Part shown: positions 55,624 through 64,000 of the stretch, piece by piece
How the letters are laid out: each line of letters begins with the position of its first letter
How positions within the stretch are numbered: position 1 is the first letter of the stretch
Made by a program: the position numbers and the translations under genes
The notes under the pieces: generated by a model
Told to the model about the DNA's origin: nothing
What the model saw: the letters and a program-made list of their open reading frames with translations, nothing else
Database searches by the model: none
Source: Rheum nobile
Taxonomy: Eukaryota > Streptophyta > Magnoliopsida > Caryophyllales > Polygonaceae
Assembly: GCA_027886185.1 (NCBI GenBank)
Contig: WOAB01000109.1
Span: 9,218,501 to 9,282,500 of the forward strand
Length of the DNA stretch: 64,000 nucleotides
Direction: 5' to 3'

Positions 55624-55710
55624 ATATTCAGCAATCTGAAGCAATTAAAATTAAAACTAGGCAAAGCTTAGGCCTTACAATAAAAACAGAGACTGAAATA
55701 GAGAATTAAC
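55624..55710 (-). other. Start of intron 1 of the J-domain gene
   Basis: GT donor at 55710-55709, T-rich on the minus strand, continuing past Tat-3 at 45943. The Tat-3 target duplication ATATT is at 55624-55628. Confidence 0.6.
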
Positions 55711-55805
55711 CTGACAACTTCGTTGTTCCTTTCGACTTCGGTGACTTCGGCGAAGAAGCTTTTGAGAAGCAAATCGTCGCTCGTTGTCGTCTCTCCCATC
55801 TCCAT
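55711..55805 (-). CDS. First exon of a DNAJC8-type J-domain protein gene
   Basis: On the minus strand, ATG at 55805 (second in-frame ATG at 55799) opens 31 codons: MEMGETTTSDD, LLLKSFFAEVTEVERNNEVV, then AG before a GT donor at 55710-55709. Plant DNAJC8/SPF31-like proteins start just so (DD-LLK-FFAEV-EVERDNEV-R) and continue 'ILSCFKLNPFEYLNL' into the J domain, so a split Arg codon here is the expected phase. These proteins are J-domain co-chaperones linked to the spliceosome. Exon 2 is not within the next 2.9 kb of non-Tat sequence. The start is chosen for the family's N-terminus. Intact gene with a giant intron, or a broken one: undecided. Confidence 0.72.
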
Positions 55806-56002
55806 CTCTCTCTCCTTCCCTCACTTCTCGCTCCTTCGCCCAACTTTGAGCTTTTGCAATTCGCCCGATAGGAATTGGGAACCTGAAGTCCTGAACTGCA
55901 TGATTTGACAGACCCGAAAACAAATAAGTGGAGCTCCATTCAATCTGGATCCTCCGAGATCTTGCTGACTCCTTTCACATATATTGGGTTTTCTTCATTG
56001 AA

Positions 56003-56035
56003 AGCCCAATACCATCTTGATTGGCCCATTGGGCT
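56003..56035. promoter_or_regulatory. Site II (TGGGCY) motifs upstream of the J-domain gene
   Basis: Three motifs about 200-230 bp upstream of the ATG: AGCCCA (56003-56008), GGCCCA (56023-56028) and TGGGCT (56030-56035). TGGGCC/T pairs are bound by TCP factors and are common in promoters of plant housekeeping genes, which suits a splicing-linked J protein. Confidence 0.5.
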
Positions 56036-57274
56036 ATATTTCACTTATTTCTGGTTCAATTGCAATCTCAACTGCTTTCCCGCGAACAAAATAGAGAGAG
56101 GTTATTCCCTCACAGGTCACAACGAACATTAATTGAATAACCATTTGTAAGGAAAGCCAAGTATTATACATCTTTGAACAATAAAAAAAATGATAGCTTT
56201 GGTAAATAAGCTCTTTCCAAAGGTAGGTTTTTTTACCATGGTTCTGCTACATAAGTTATTGATCTATTAGTTTTACACTTGTATAGTGATCGATGCAAAA
56301 ATCCACTAGCTGTTTAATCAAATCATGTTATACTTATGATCTAACATTTTTCAATTAAAAAAACTTAAAATTAGTGAATTTGTAAGTTTGACATAATTGG
56401 TCTCAACTCTGTATACTGAGATCTCTCAGCGTTTTCATTGGAGGTTAACAAGCGGAATCTGCTCAATGGCGTTGGACAATGACATGATGAAAATTTGTGT
56501 GTTTATTCCATTCTATAATCAAATAGTAAACTACCAAACAACAATCAAGTATAGGAAAAACAAAATTTCAAGATATATGGAATCAATCGCTTTAGAAGTA
56601 AAAACAACCAAAACTAACCTGCATCTGCACAAGAAGTTCTGTTTTGATATGCCTTGAAGCTTCACTTTCATTACCCTCTTCGTGAGTTGGCTAATGGATT
56701 ATGGCCACATGGCTTGTTGGCTAATGGCCACTGCCACCTAAGAAGTTGGAGTTGGATACAGTAAAGTGTATGGGTGGGTAATGTACTAATGTCCAACCCA
56801 TAAAAATTAAACTTTTGTGAGTTAATTTGAAGAGTTAATCAAGTTACATTTAGATTTTTGGATTATACAACAACTTCATGTTATGGAATTTTTTGTTTTA
56901 AATCTGTAAGTCATGAGGTTTAAAATTTTGAGCTTAATTAAAGTATATTAACTATAAGAAAGTATCTTTTTTTCTGGTGATACTCTTAAGAAAGTATCCT
57001 AATATATATCTTTCTGCATTACAAAATGTGCTTTGATTAGTATGTCTTACCTCCAATTAACTACAACCTGAAATGATTCACATATATAACCTCAAGTCAT
57101 AAACACTATTTTCTTTTACTCAATCAAAGTTTCTAAGTTCTACCTAAACCTAACGGCTATTATTTTGTAAACAACTCCAACTGACACCTTCACCTAATTT
57201 CAATCTAGCTTGTACCAGTGAGAGACTCCTTTCCTTGTTACATTTTGTGATCACTGACTACCCTTTTTTGTGGA
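56036..57274. other. AT-rich intergenic sequence
   Basis: Between the promoter of the J-domain gene and the exon at 57275. ORFs here are short and look random. No repeat family recognised. Confidence 0.5.
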
Positions 57275-57376
57275 TCAGTCTGATTGCTCAAATGGAACGC
57301 GAATGAACAACTGCCCATGCAACGTCACCACAGCTGAAGTCTGATGAGGGTCAATTCTAGAAGGCAGGCTTATAAC
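57275..57376 (-). CDS. Possible last exon of an HSP20-like (alpha-crystallin) gene
   Basis: On the minus strand, an acceptor 'atacccag' is followed by 33 codons and a TGA at 57277-57275: 'VISLPSRIDPHQTSAVVTL', 'HGQLFIRVPFEQSD'. The pattern LP-x2-IDP-x7-L-x-G-L-x-I-x-VP matches the end of the alpha-crystallin domain of HSP20-like chaperones. Upstream exons are not seen before Tat-2 begins at 58110, so the gene may be interrupted by it. A chance match cannot be excluded for so short a segment. Confidence 0.4.
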   Translation of the reverse strand, partial: VISLPSRIDPHQTSAVVTLHGQLFIRVPFEQSD

Positions 57377-58109
57377 CTGGGTATGATGAAAAAATGTGAA
57401 TTATCAGAACGATTCAAAAAATTATCAAATCACTATTTTCATTACTGTATGAGGTAAATAGACCTTTTAATGGCGTCTTTTCAGTTTTCACCATTGTTTC
57501 TTTGTAGTGACTCACTTAATTGGCTTGTTTTCTATCATAAGATTAAATTGGCATTTTATTCTCATAATTTCCCCTCAATAATACTATGAACATGCTTAAC
57601 AATGTCATATTTTACAGGGACTTGTGGAAAAAGCCTTTTTACTCTAAGTATCAATGCTCTGTCATTGACAATAGCATTAGAAAACAAGGAATTTCCCATG
57701 TCCCATAAAAGCAGTTAGTCTCAAGCCAAATCGGACTAGATGGAGTCTAGAGGGTGCTTTAAGGCCGAGAATAACCTAAAATACGGACATTTCTGTATTA
57801 CTGTATACTATGAATTCAATGGATTCAATGGAAGGATACATGATTACAAAATCAAAATATGGACATTTCCGTATTACCCTGTATACTATGAATTCAATTT
57901 TGTAATGAATTATGCATGTAACATATATACACAACTCAACCTAGATTATAGAATTATGTTATTGCCAATTCTCGGCCATTATAAAACAAAAAAACTACAT
58001 TGCAACCAAGCTAAGAGAACAATATTAAAACTTCTTCAACAAACCTAGAGATACTAACTTTATTAACTTTTATTCATCCCGTGCAAACACGTTATAAGCT
58101 CGGTGAAAC
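57377..58109. other. Unassigned sequence between the exon and Tat-2
   Basis: AT-rich, with a partial internal duplication ('acggacatttctgtattac' near 57783 and 'atggacatttccgtattac' near 57859). GAAAC at 58105-58109 should be one copy of the Tat-2 target duplication. Confidence 0.5.
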
Positions 58110-58613
58110 TGTTTTGGGGCGAAAAGATCTAACCGACCTGGATCGCCTTAAGAAGGGCAACTAGACAATTGTAGATCAGATTATATCTAATAGATCCAAA
58201 TCAAACAAAGAGCTAGACGAAATAAGAGTAAATAGGCACAAAAGTAAGTTTATCTCCCTCGAATGAGAGATCGATCGGATCAGATGCTTTAAGCGTCAGT
58301 CGCTCAAATATCGTAGTAAGAATCGAACTCATAACGTAATTGTAACAGAGCAAGAGAACAATGAATGATAGTTGTTATTGATAGTAATAATCGTGTGTTT
58401 ACAATAATAAGAATCATCCTTTTTATAAGTTATTTACATAATCGAACTAACAAATCCGTTGGAGTCCGAAATTCTCGGGATTCGTCGGGTCGTTGCTCCA
58501 GACGTCCGAAATTCACTCAACTGCTTCAACGTCTCCTTTTCTCCAGATCGTGGCCCAACTCGTCTCTCTACCTGGGCCGGCTTGATGATCATCTGAAATT
58601 CCTGAGCCCAACA
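58110..58613 (-). repeat. 3' LTR of Tat-2
   Basis: Plus-strand ends TGTTTTGGGGCG...GAGCCCAACA, 504 bp. 'attgccccaaggccaaagtg' follows, the polypurine tract on the minus strand. Confidence 0.88.
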
Positions 58614-58907
58614 ATTGCCCCAAGGCCAAAGTGGGCCTGAGAAAACGAAAAGGCTTCTGATTGGCCCATTGTTTTCGAAGGGACGGTTTGGCCTTAGTTC
58701 GGCGACACGATCTTCTTCTGATTTCCCTGCAAACCGCAGGCCAACGTGACACTTCGTGAATGGCCCATTGTTTTGACCACAAGGAAAGGCGATTTACTGC
58801 GTTAAATACCCCTAATCGATTATCCTATCATCACAGAGCTTCACGTCGCCATCAAGATAACTTCTCTCTTTTTTCAAATTTTTACTCTTCTTCTTCCTTC
58901 GCTCCCA

Positions 58908-60737
58908 TGGTGTTTTAGAGGTCTAGAAGTAGAATAGTGCCCGGTGATCCTTCCGAAGATGAAAGTGCTTTCGTCCCCTTAGGGCTTCTTAGCGACTCTA
59001 ATTCTGTGAGTGGAACCCTAACCCAGATCGAACTAGATAAAATCCTTGAAATCGGCCAATTTCCTATGGGAATTGTGGCTCGTCTTCCTCATGAGCGAGC
59101 CGAATGGTTTCATAGGGACTGGGTTTGTTTTTTCGAATATCCTTTCAGAATTGGACACTCGTTTCCGTTTTCCAACTTGGTTAGGAATTTCCTTTCGGTC
59201 ATGGGACTTGCCCCCTGTCAGGTCATGCCCCATACATGGCGTCTACTTAGAGTAGTCGATCTCGTCGTTGTCGGTGTCAAGTTCGATTTTGATTTTGATG
59301 CTTTATGGTACTCGTACTATTTGAGTAGCCGAGGCTCTTCTAGGTTTCAATTGCGCCTTCGTCGCGATAGAAAGCCTTTAGCTTTGAATTTATATGTCAA
59401 TGATCGGGGGTGGAGAACCCGTTTCTTCTTTGTGGAACGCGTGTCGCTTGAAAGAGGGTTTGATTGTTCTTTTTTACTCTCGGATTGGAGGAAGATAGGT
59501 ATCGTGTTTTCCCTTTGATTTTTCCTTTGTTGGGAATCTTCTAAATTTCTGCTTACATGTTCTTTGTTGCAGTGCCTGATCCAGGGGAACTCGAAGATTT
59601 TGGAGCAGTGACCAAGGCCTTAATCAAGCTTCCTGAGTCAGAAAGGCGTTTCAAAAATATCATATTTTTAGTACCTGACTTTGTGGAGATGTCGATTCCT
59701 TCCGCATCTGTTTCTAAAGGCACTTGCTCGTTCCTCTAGGTATGCTTGTGGTTGATCTTTGGAGTTTTCGTATTCTTATGGTGTTGTGTTATTTTGTCAG
59801 CATCTCGCGGCAGTCGGTCTAGCGTGCGTCTGTCGGGAAATGGTTTGTTGGAACAGAAGTTGTCGGCTGCTAGGGCGTCTTCGTCGAAAGCTATTGTCAA
59901 GACTCGACCGTCCGCTGGAATAATTACTTTGGATACTCCATCGTCCAAGACGTCGGGTGCAAAGAGGAAAGCGTTCGTCGCTTTAGACGCGCCACCGGGG
60001 ATGTTGAAGGAGAGGTCGGCAAGTGATTTGATTCGATTTGTGGATCCGGAGGCTAGGAAAGAAATTGGCAATCTCTCCCCCATCGACTGTATGGATGAAG
60101 CTGTTGTTGGTTCTTGGAAGGTGAGTAGTAAAAGTTTCCAAACGTGTACATATATATATATTTCTCTTGCTACTTAGTTTTGACATTGATCTACATATTG
60201 TGTGAGGTACAGGTCTTTCAATATTTGATGGTCGCTTACTCCACCATACAGGATTTGAGTGACAGGTCTGATAGGCAGATTACGCATGCAGAGAGCCAAG
60301 CGAAAGCTGCCAAGGATCGTGTGAAAGCTATTGAGAAAGAGCTGGCGTTGGTCAAGGAGGAGCTCCAGTCTCAAGTCGAGGAAGCGGAGAAGCGTTGCGA
60401 GAAGGACGCTCGAACCACTAGCGACGTAGGGACCTACTATTGCTTGAAGTCCCGTATTGAGATGATGGAAGAGTTTGCTGTTGGCACTCACATGGATTGG
60501 AGTGTTGAAGGGGAGAGAACCAACCTGGACCTTCTGTATCCGGATGGTAATCCCGGTGAGGAGCTTTTCAAGTTAGCCGGCTTGGAGGTGGGGGAAGATG
60601 ACCAGAAAGATGACGCCGACTCTGAGGCGGTTGAGGAGACTGAGAAGGTCGAAGATGTGTCGAAGACTCTCCTCGAGGCAACGGCTAACAAGGAGGCTGA
60701 TCATGTGCAAGCCAAGGAGAAATCGGATGAATCTTAG
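58908..60737 (+). pseudogene. Tat-2 aORF, best-preserved copy, apparently with introns
   Basis: ATG 58908 is followed after three codons by a stop, then an open frame 58920-59518: 'GTLTQIELDKILEIGQFPMG', 'FFEYPFRIGHSFPFSNLVRN', 'LAPCQVMPHTWRLLRVVDL', 'FDFDALWYSYYLSSRGSSRF', 'NDRGWRTRFFFVERVSLE'. A GTATCG donor (near 59502) and 'tttgttgcag' acceptor (59572) join it to 'VPDPGELEDFGAVTKAL'. Further introns are likely at about 59739-59800 and 60121-60212. The C-terminal part has a basic Ser-rich segment, a coiled coil (60250-60400), 'LLYPDGNPGEELFKLAGLEV' and an acidic tail. It faces pol and lies in the 3' region. It resembles Pfam 'putative gypsy type transposon'; its role is unknown. Confidence 0.8.
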
Positions 60738-60844
60738 TATGCGTCAAGCTTGTGTCGTATGTCTTAAAACATTCTGACTGTTTTTAAATGCTTTTGTCGT
60801 GACATTTGGTGCCCCATTGTAGGAATGGGATGGATAATGTTTTG

Positions 60845-60870
60845 GCGACCCGTCTACCATCGCGGGTCGC
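60845..60870. other. Conserved Tat stem-loop (best copy)
   Basis: GCGACCCG (60845-60852), 10-nt loop TCTACCATCG, CGGGTCGC (60863-60870): a perfect 8-bp stem. Copies occur in Tat-1 (21208), Tat-3 (52588, 52674) and Tat-4 (33133). Confidence 0.75.
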
Positions 60871-61272
60871 GTATTTTGTAAGGTATTATAGTACTTGTTG
60901 CATACCTTTGTGTTTGCGTATTTTCTTACAGGTTGAACTTGTTGATTGCTTTTTGACCGTGAGGCAGGTCGTTTGGTCGAAGCGACCTATAGACTGTAAT
61001 CGTTAGTGTAGCATGCTTTATGTGCTAGGGAAGAGTAGTTTGTATTAGATAGAAAGGACGAGTACCTTAAACAGGACAAGTCGTTGCATTAGATGATGTT
61101 TTGGTGTTTGTTTCCTCTATTCCCTGTGTATCGATCGATTGTGAATGTTGTAAGCACTTTGTGTTGTAAATGATAAGGAAATCCTTTTGACTGGCAAGTT
61201 TTTTTCTTTGAGGCCTCATGTTTCCTGTTCAGATCATGTCAAAAACTACAAAAAGGAGAGGTCTTAGGGCGA

Positions 61273-61294
61273 CCGTTGGGGGGTGACCCAACGG
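61273..61294. other. Tat hairpin downstream of pol (Tat-2 copy)
   Basis: CCGTTGGG (61273-61280), loop GGGTGA, CCCAACGG (61287-61294). Same position relative to the pol stop as 12391-12412 in Tat-1. Confidence 0.6.
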
Positions 61295-61382
61295 CCCTCC
61301 GATGCTTAAGTCAGTGATCGTTATATAAGTGAATATAAGTCGAAATGTATGTAAAAAGTACAGAGTAGAAATGAAAGAAGGT

Positions 61383-64000
61383 TTAGAAATGATACAACTT
61401 TAAGTGGACTGCGTTCCAACTTCGAGGGATAGGTTGTCCGTCTTTTTTTTCTAATCGATATGCTCCTTGTCCGACGATTTCCTTAATGAGGTAAGGTCCT
61501 TCCCATTAGGGTGCCAATTTCCCGTCAGTTGGATCTCTGGTATTTTGGAACATTTTCCTTAGGACTCAATCTCCTAACTTGAAGATTTTAGCTCAGACGT
61601 TCTTGGTGTAGCTTCGGGCAACCTGTTGTTGATATTGCACCATTCGTATTCTGGCTTTCTCTCTGGTCTCGTTGATGGTGTCGAGGTTGTGAGCTAACTC
61701 GACGTCGTTTTGTTCTGGAGTTTGGAGTCCATATCTAGCAGTCGGGACGAGTAATTCGGCGGGGATGGCTGTTTCGCTTCCATATACTAATGAGAAAGGG
61801 CTTTGCCCTGTTGCATTTTTTGGTGTCGTCCTGTCGGACCATAGTATCAAGGGAAGTTCGTCGGCCCATTTGCCTTTTTCCCTAGTGAGGCATTTTTTTA
61901 GATTGTTGATGATGATTTTGTTACTAGATTCTGCTTGGCCGTTAGACTGTGGATATCTTGGTGTGGACGTGACCAATGTGATGTTCTACTGTTTACAGAA
62001 AGATCGCGTCTTGCTACCGATGAATTGGGAGCCATTGTCGCATACGATTTCTGAAGGGACGCCAAATCTGCATAGAATGTTACGTTTTATGAATGAGATG
62101 ACATGTTTTTCTTTTACCTCTCGATATGCTTCGGCTTCTATCCATTTAGAGAAATAGTCGATCATGGCTAGGAAAAAGACGCGTTGTCCCGACGCCGGTG
62201 GCAGTTTTCCGACGATGTCCATTCCCCATCGCATGAAAGGCCAAGGGGCTAGGGTCGGATGGAGCATCTCGAATGGTTGGTGTGTGACGGGTGCATGTCG
62301 TTGGCAGGCATCGCACTTTTTGACATAATCCGTTGCATCCTTGTTCATCGTGGGCCAGTAATAGCCTGCCCTGAGAGCTTTACCGGATAGGTTGCGTCTG
62401 CCAGTGTGGTTTCCACATTCCCCGTCGTGTAAAGATTGTAAGATGTGACGTACCTCCGTTGTTTTGAGGCAGCGTAGGTGTAGGCCTTGATTCTTTTAGC
62501 TTCTGCCTTGTCTGCTGGGAGTGTTCCGTCCCCGAGCCATTTGATGTAGGGGATGGTCCAGTCGTCTTGGTCGCCTACCAGGTCTTCTTCTGTGCGGTCG
62601 CCTACTTCTGCTGAGACGACTTCTTCTAGGAGTAATTCATCCATTGGCTGAATGTCGTCTGGATTGAAGGCTTTGAAGGTTCTGGGTACGGCTGGGGTGG
62701 TGATATGTGCTAAGGGAATGTTGTGGAAGTCGTTGGGATGTAGGGTTGAGCCGAGGTTTGCTACGGCGTCTGCTTGTGTGTTGAGATCGCGTGGGACTTG
62801 TCGGATAGTGAAATTCTGGAATTTGCTTGCCAATTTTTTGACGATGTCTAGATATGCCATCATTCTATCGTCTTTGGCGGCATATGAACCTTGTACCTGG
62901 TTGACAATTAGAAGAGAGTCGCATGTTACCTCTATGCTTAGGATTGCGAGGTCATATGCAAGTGTAAACCGAACACGAGGGCTACATATTCTGCTTTATT
63001 GTTGGTCGCGTCTCATTCGCATCTCACGGCTTGGGCTATATAGTCCCCTTGTGGTGATTTTAGCACGACACCTAGGCCAACTCCACTTACGTTTGACGCT
63101 CCATCTGTATGGATTTGCCATGTGCTTTTGTCGTCTTCGACTTTTAGCTGTTCGACCTCCTTAGTGGCCTCTTGTTCTAGTGTCGGGCTAAAATCGGCCA
63201 CAAAGTCGGCTAAAGCTTGAGATTCGATTGTTGTCCTAGGTTCGTACTCGATGTCGAATCCGCTGAGGTGTATGGCCCATTTGGCCATTCTTCCTGTAAA
63301 TTCTGGTTTCCTGATGAATGCTTTCATGGGATGGTTAGTTCTCACAATAATAGCATGTGATTCGAAATATGGTCGTAATTTATTTGAAGCCATGACTAAT
63401 GCCAAGACTAATTTTTCAAGCGATGTGTACCTGGTTTCCGCTGGGAGTAGGGAACGACTTACATAGTATACTGGTGATTGCTTGCCATCTTCCTCTCTTG
63501 TAAGGACTACGCTGATGGATGATTCTAATACGGATAGGTATAATGGCAATGGCTCGTCGTCTTTTGGTTTGGCCAATAGGAGTGGGCTTGCTAGATACGT
63601 CTTTAGATCTTGGAAGGCTTGCTCGTGTGTGGCTGTCTAGTCGAATGATTTGTTTTTCTTCAAGGCTTCGTAGAAGAGCTTACACTTATCCGACGACTTG
63701 GATATGAATCTGTTTAGTGCTGCTATATGTCCTGTTAATTTCTGGACGTCTTTGACGCATCGAGGGGATTTGAGGTTGACGATGGCCTTGATCTGGTCGG
63801 GACTAGCTTCTATCCCTCTTTGAGTGACCATGTATCCCAAAAATTTCCTTGAAGACACTTTGAAAGAACACTTAGTCGGGTTCAATTTCATGTTATATCT
63901 TTTTAGTACCTCGAAGGCTTCTTTCAAGTGTTCGTTGTGGTCCCCTGCTTTTTTGGACTTGACGAGCATATCGTCGATGTAGACTTCCATGGTGTCTCCG
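61383..64000 (-). pseudogene. Tat-2 pol: RT end, two RNase H, integrase (broken, incomplete)
   Basis: From the window edge: RT catalytic 'YIDDMLVKSKK' (YIDD at 63970-63981), thumb ('TKCSFKVSSRKFLGYMVTQR'), a stop near 63640, RT-linked RNase H ('PVYYVSRSLLPAETRYTSLE'), second RNase H ('HTDGASN' … 'ADAVANLGS', where Tat-1 has ADALANL), integrase with 'CDACQRHAP', 'WGMDIVGKLPP', 'IVCDNGSQFI' and 'NGQAESSNK', ending at the stop at 61383. Frameshifts occur near 63000, 62470 and 61985. It is the closest relative of Tat-1 here. The 5' part is beyond the window. Confidence 0.9.

Larger units (their letters stand above)
60738..61382. other. Tat-2 spacer between convergent genes
   Basis: Non-coding. 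Contains stem-loop 60845-60870 and hairpin 61273-61294. It corresponds to 12304-12641 plus 21046-21344 of Tat-1, which shows the uninterrupted arrangement. Confidence 0.8.
58110..64000 (-). mobile_element. Tat-2, 3' half of a Tat-lineage element (cut by window end)
   Basis: Minus strand: 3' LTR (58110-58613), polypurine tract, aORF on the plus strand (58908-60737), spacer with two hairpins, then pol from its stop at 61383 back to the RT catalytic motif at the window edge. No nested insertion in this part. Confidence 0.9.

Noticed and set aside
56397..56657. 86-codon ORF in the host-like region
   Set aside because: AT-rich, low-complexity composition, no motif and no splice context that links it to the neighbouring exons.

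Overview
This is repeat-dense nuclear DNA from a flowering plant, probably a eudicot. Almost everything is LTR-retrotransposon sequence of the plant lineages Tat, Athila and chromovirus/Tekay, plus one L1-type LINE. Two short pieces look like ordinary plant genes: the first exon of a DNAJC8-type J-domain gene and a possible last exon of an HSP20-like gene. I saw no bacterial, organellar, rRNA, tRNA or CRISPR sequence.

Layout, with names used only here. 1-2137: 3' end of Athila-like element A (+). 2138-4585: 5' part of Tat-0 (-), truncated where A inserted. 4586-5903: leader and 5' LTR of Athila-like element B (-). 5904-6083 and 27268-about 29400: two halves of one LINE (-), split by Tat-1. 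6084-27267: Tat-1 (+), which itself holds a gag-only Tekay-like element (12642-21040, target duplication GAACT) and a 3.3-kb solo LTR (21376-24694, target duplication CATCT). 29516-about 43010: Tat-4 (-), truncated at its 5' side, holding an 850-bp fold-back LTR element (31411-32260, target duplication TGAAC) and Athila-like element D (33250-42468, target duplication TGGAG), which holds part of element C (-). About 43011-45943: mostly unassigned sequence with a Tekay-type LTR fragment and an exon-like stretch. 45944-55623: Tat-3 (+, target duplication ATATT), inside intron 1 of the J-domain gene. 55624-58109: host-like DNA. 58110-64000: Tat-2 (-), running off the window.

The Tat copies share one plan: LTR, gag, protease, reverse transcriptase, RNase H, a second RNase H, integrase, then a convergent antisense gene (aORF) that resembles the Pfam 'putative gypsy type transposon' domain, followed by a coiled coil. 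All copies visible here carry stops or frameshifts.

The most unusual signals are non-coding. (1) GC-rich palindromes (CCGCG-NN-CGCGG, GGCG-NN-CGCC, CACCGC-N-GCGGTG) are clustered in the LTRs of several unrelated families, and in two Athila-like elements the same family-specific palindrome recurs in the internal region. Copy number differs between the two LTRs of single insertions. (2) A stem-loop with arms GCGACCCG/CGGGTCGC sits between the convergent pol and aORF genes of every Tat copy that covers that interval. (3) Twin stem-loops with an identical loop and different stems lie in the Athila LTRs. (4) The 850-bp element has palindromic ends and a 54-bp fold-back. All identifications are from reading the sequence; no database search was run.
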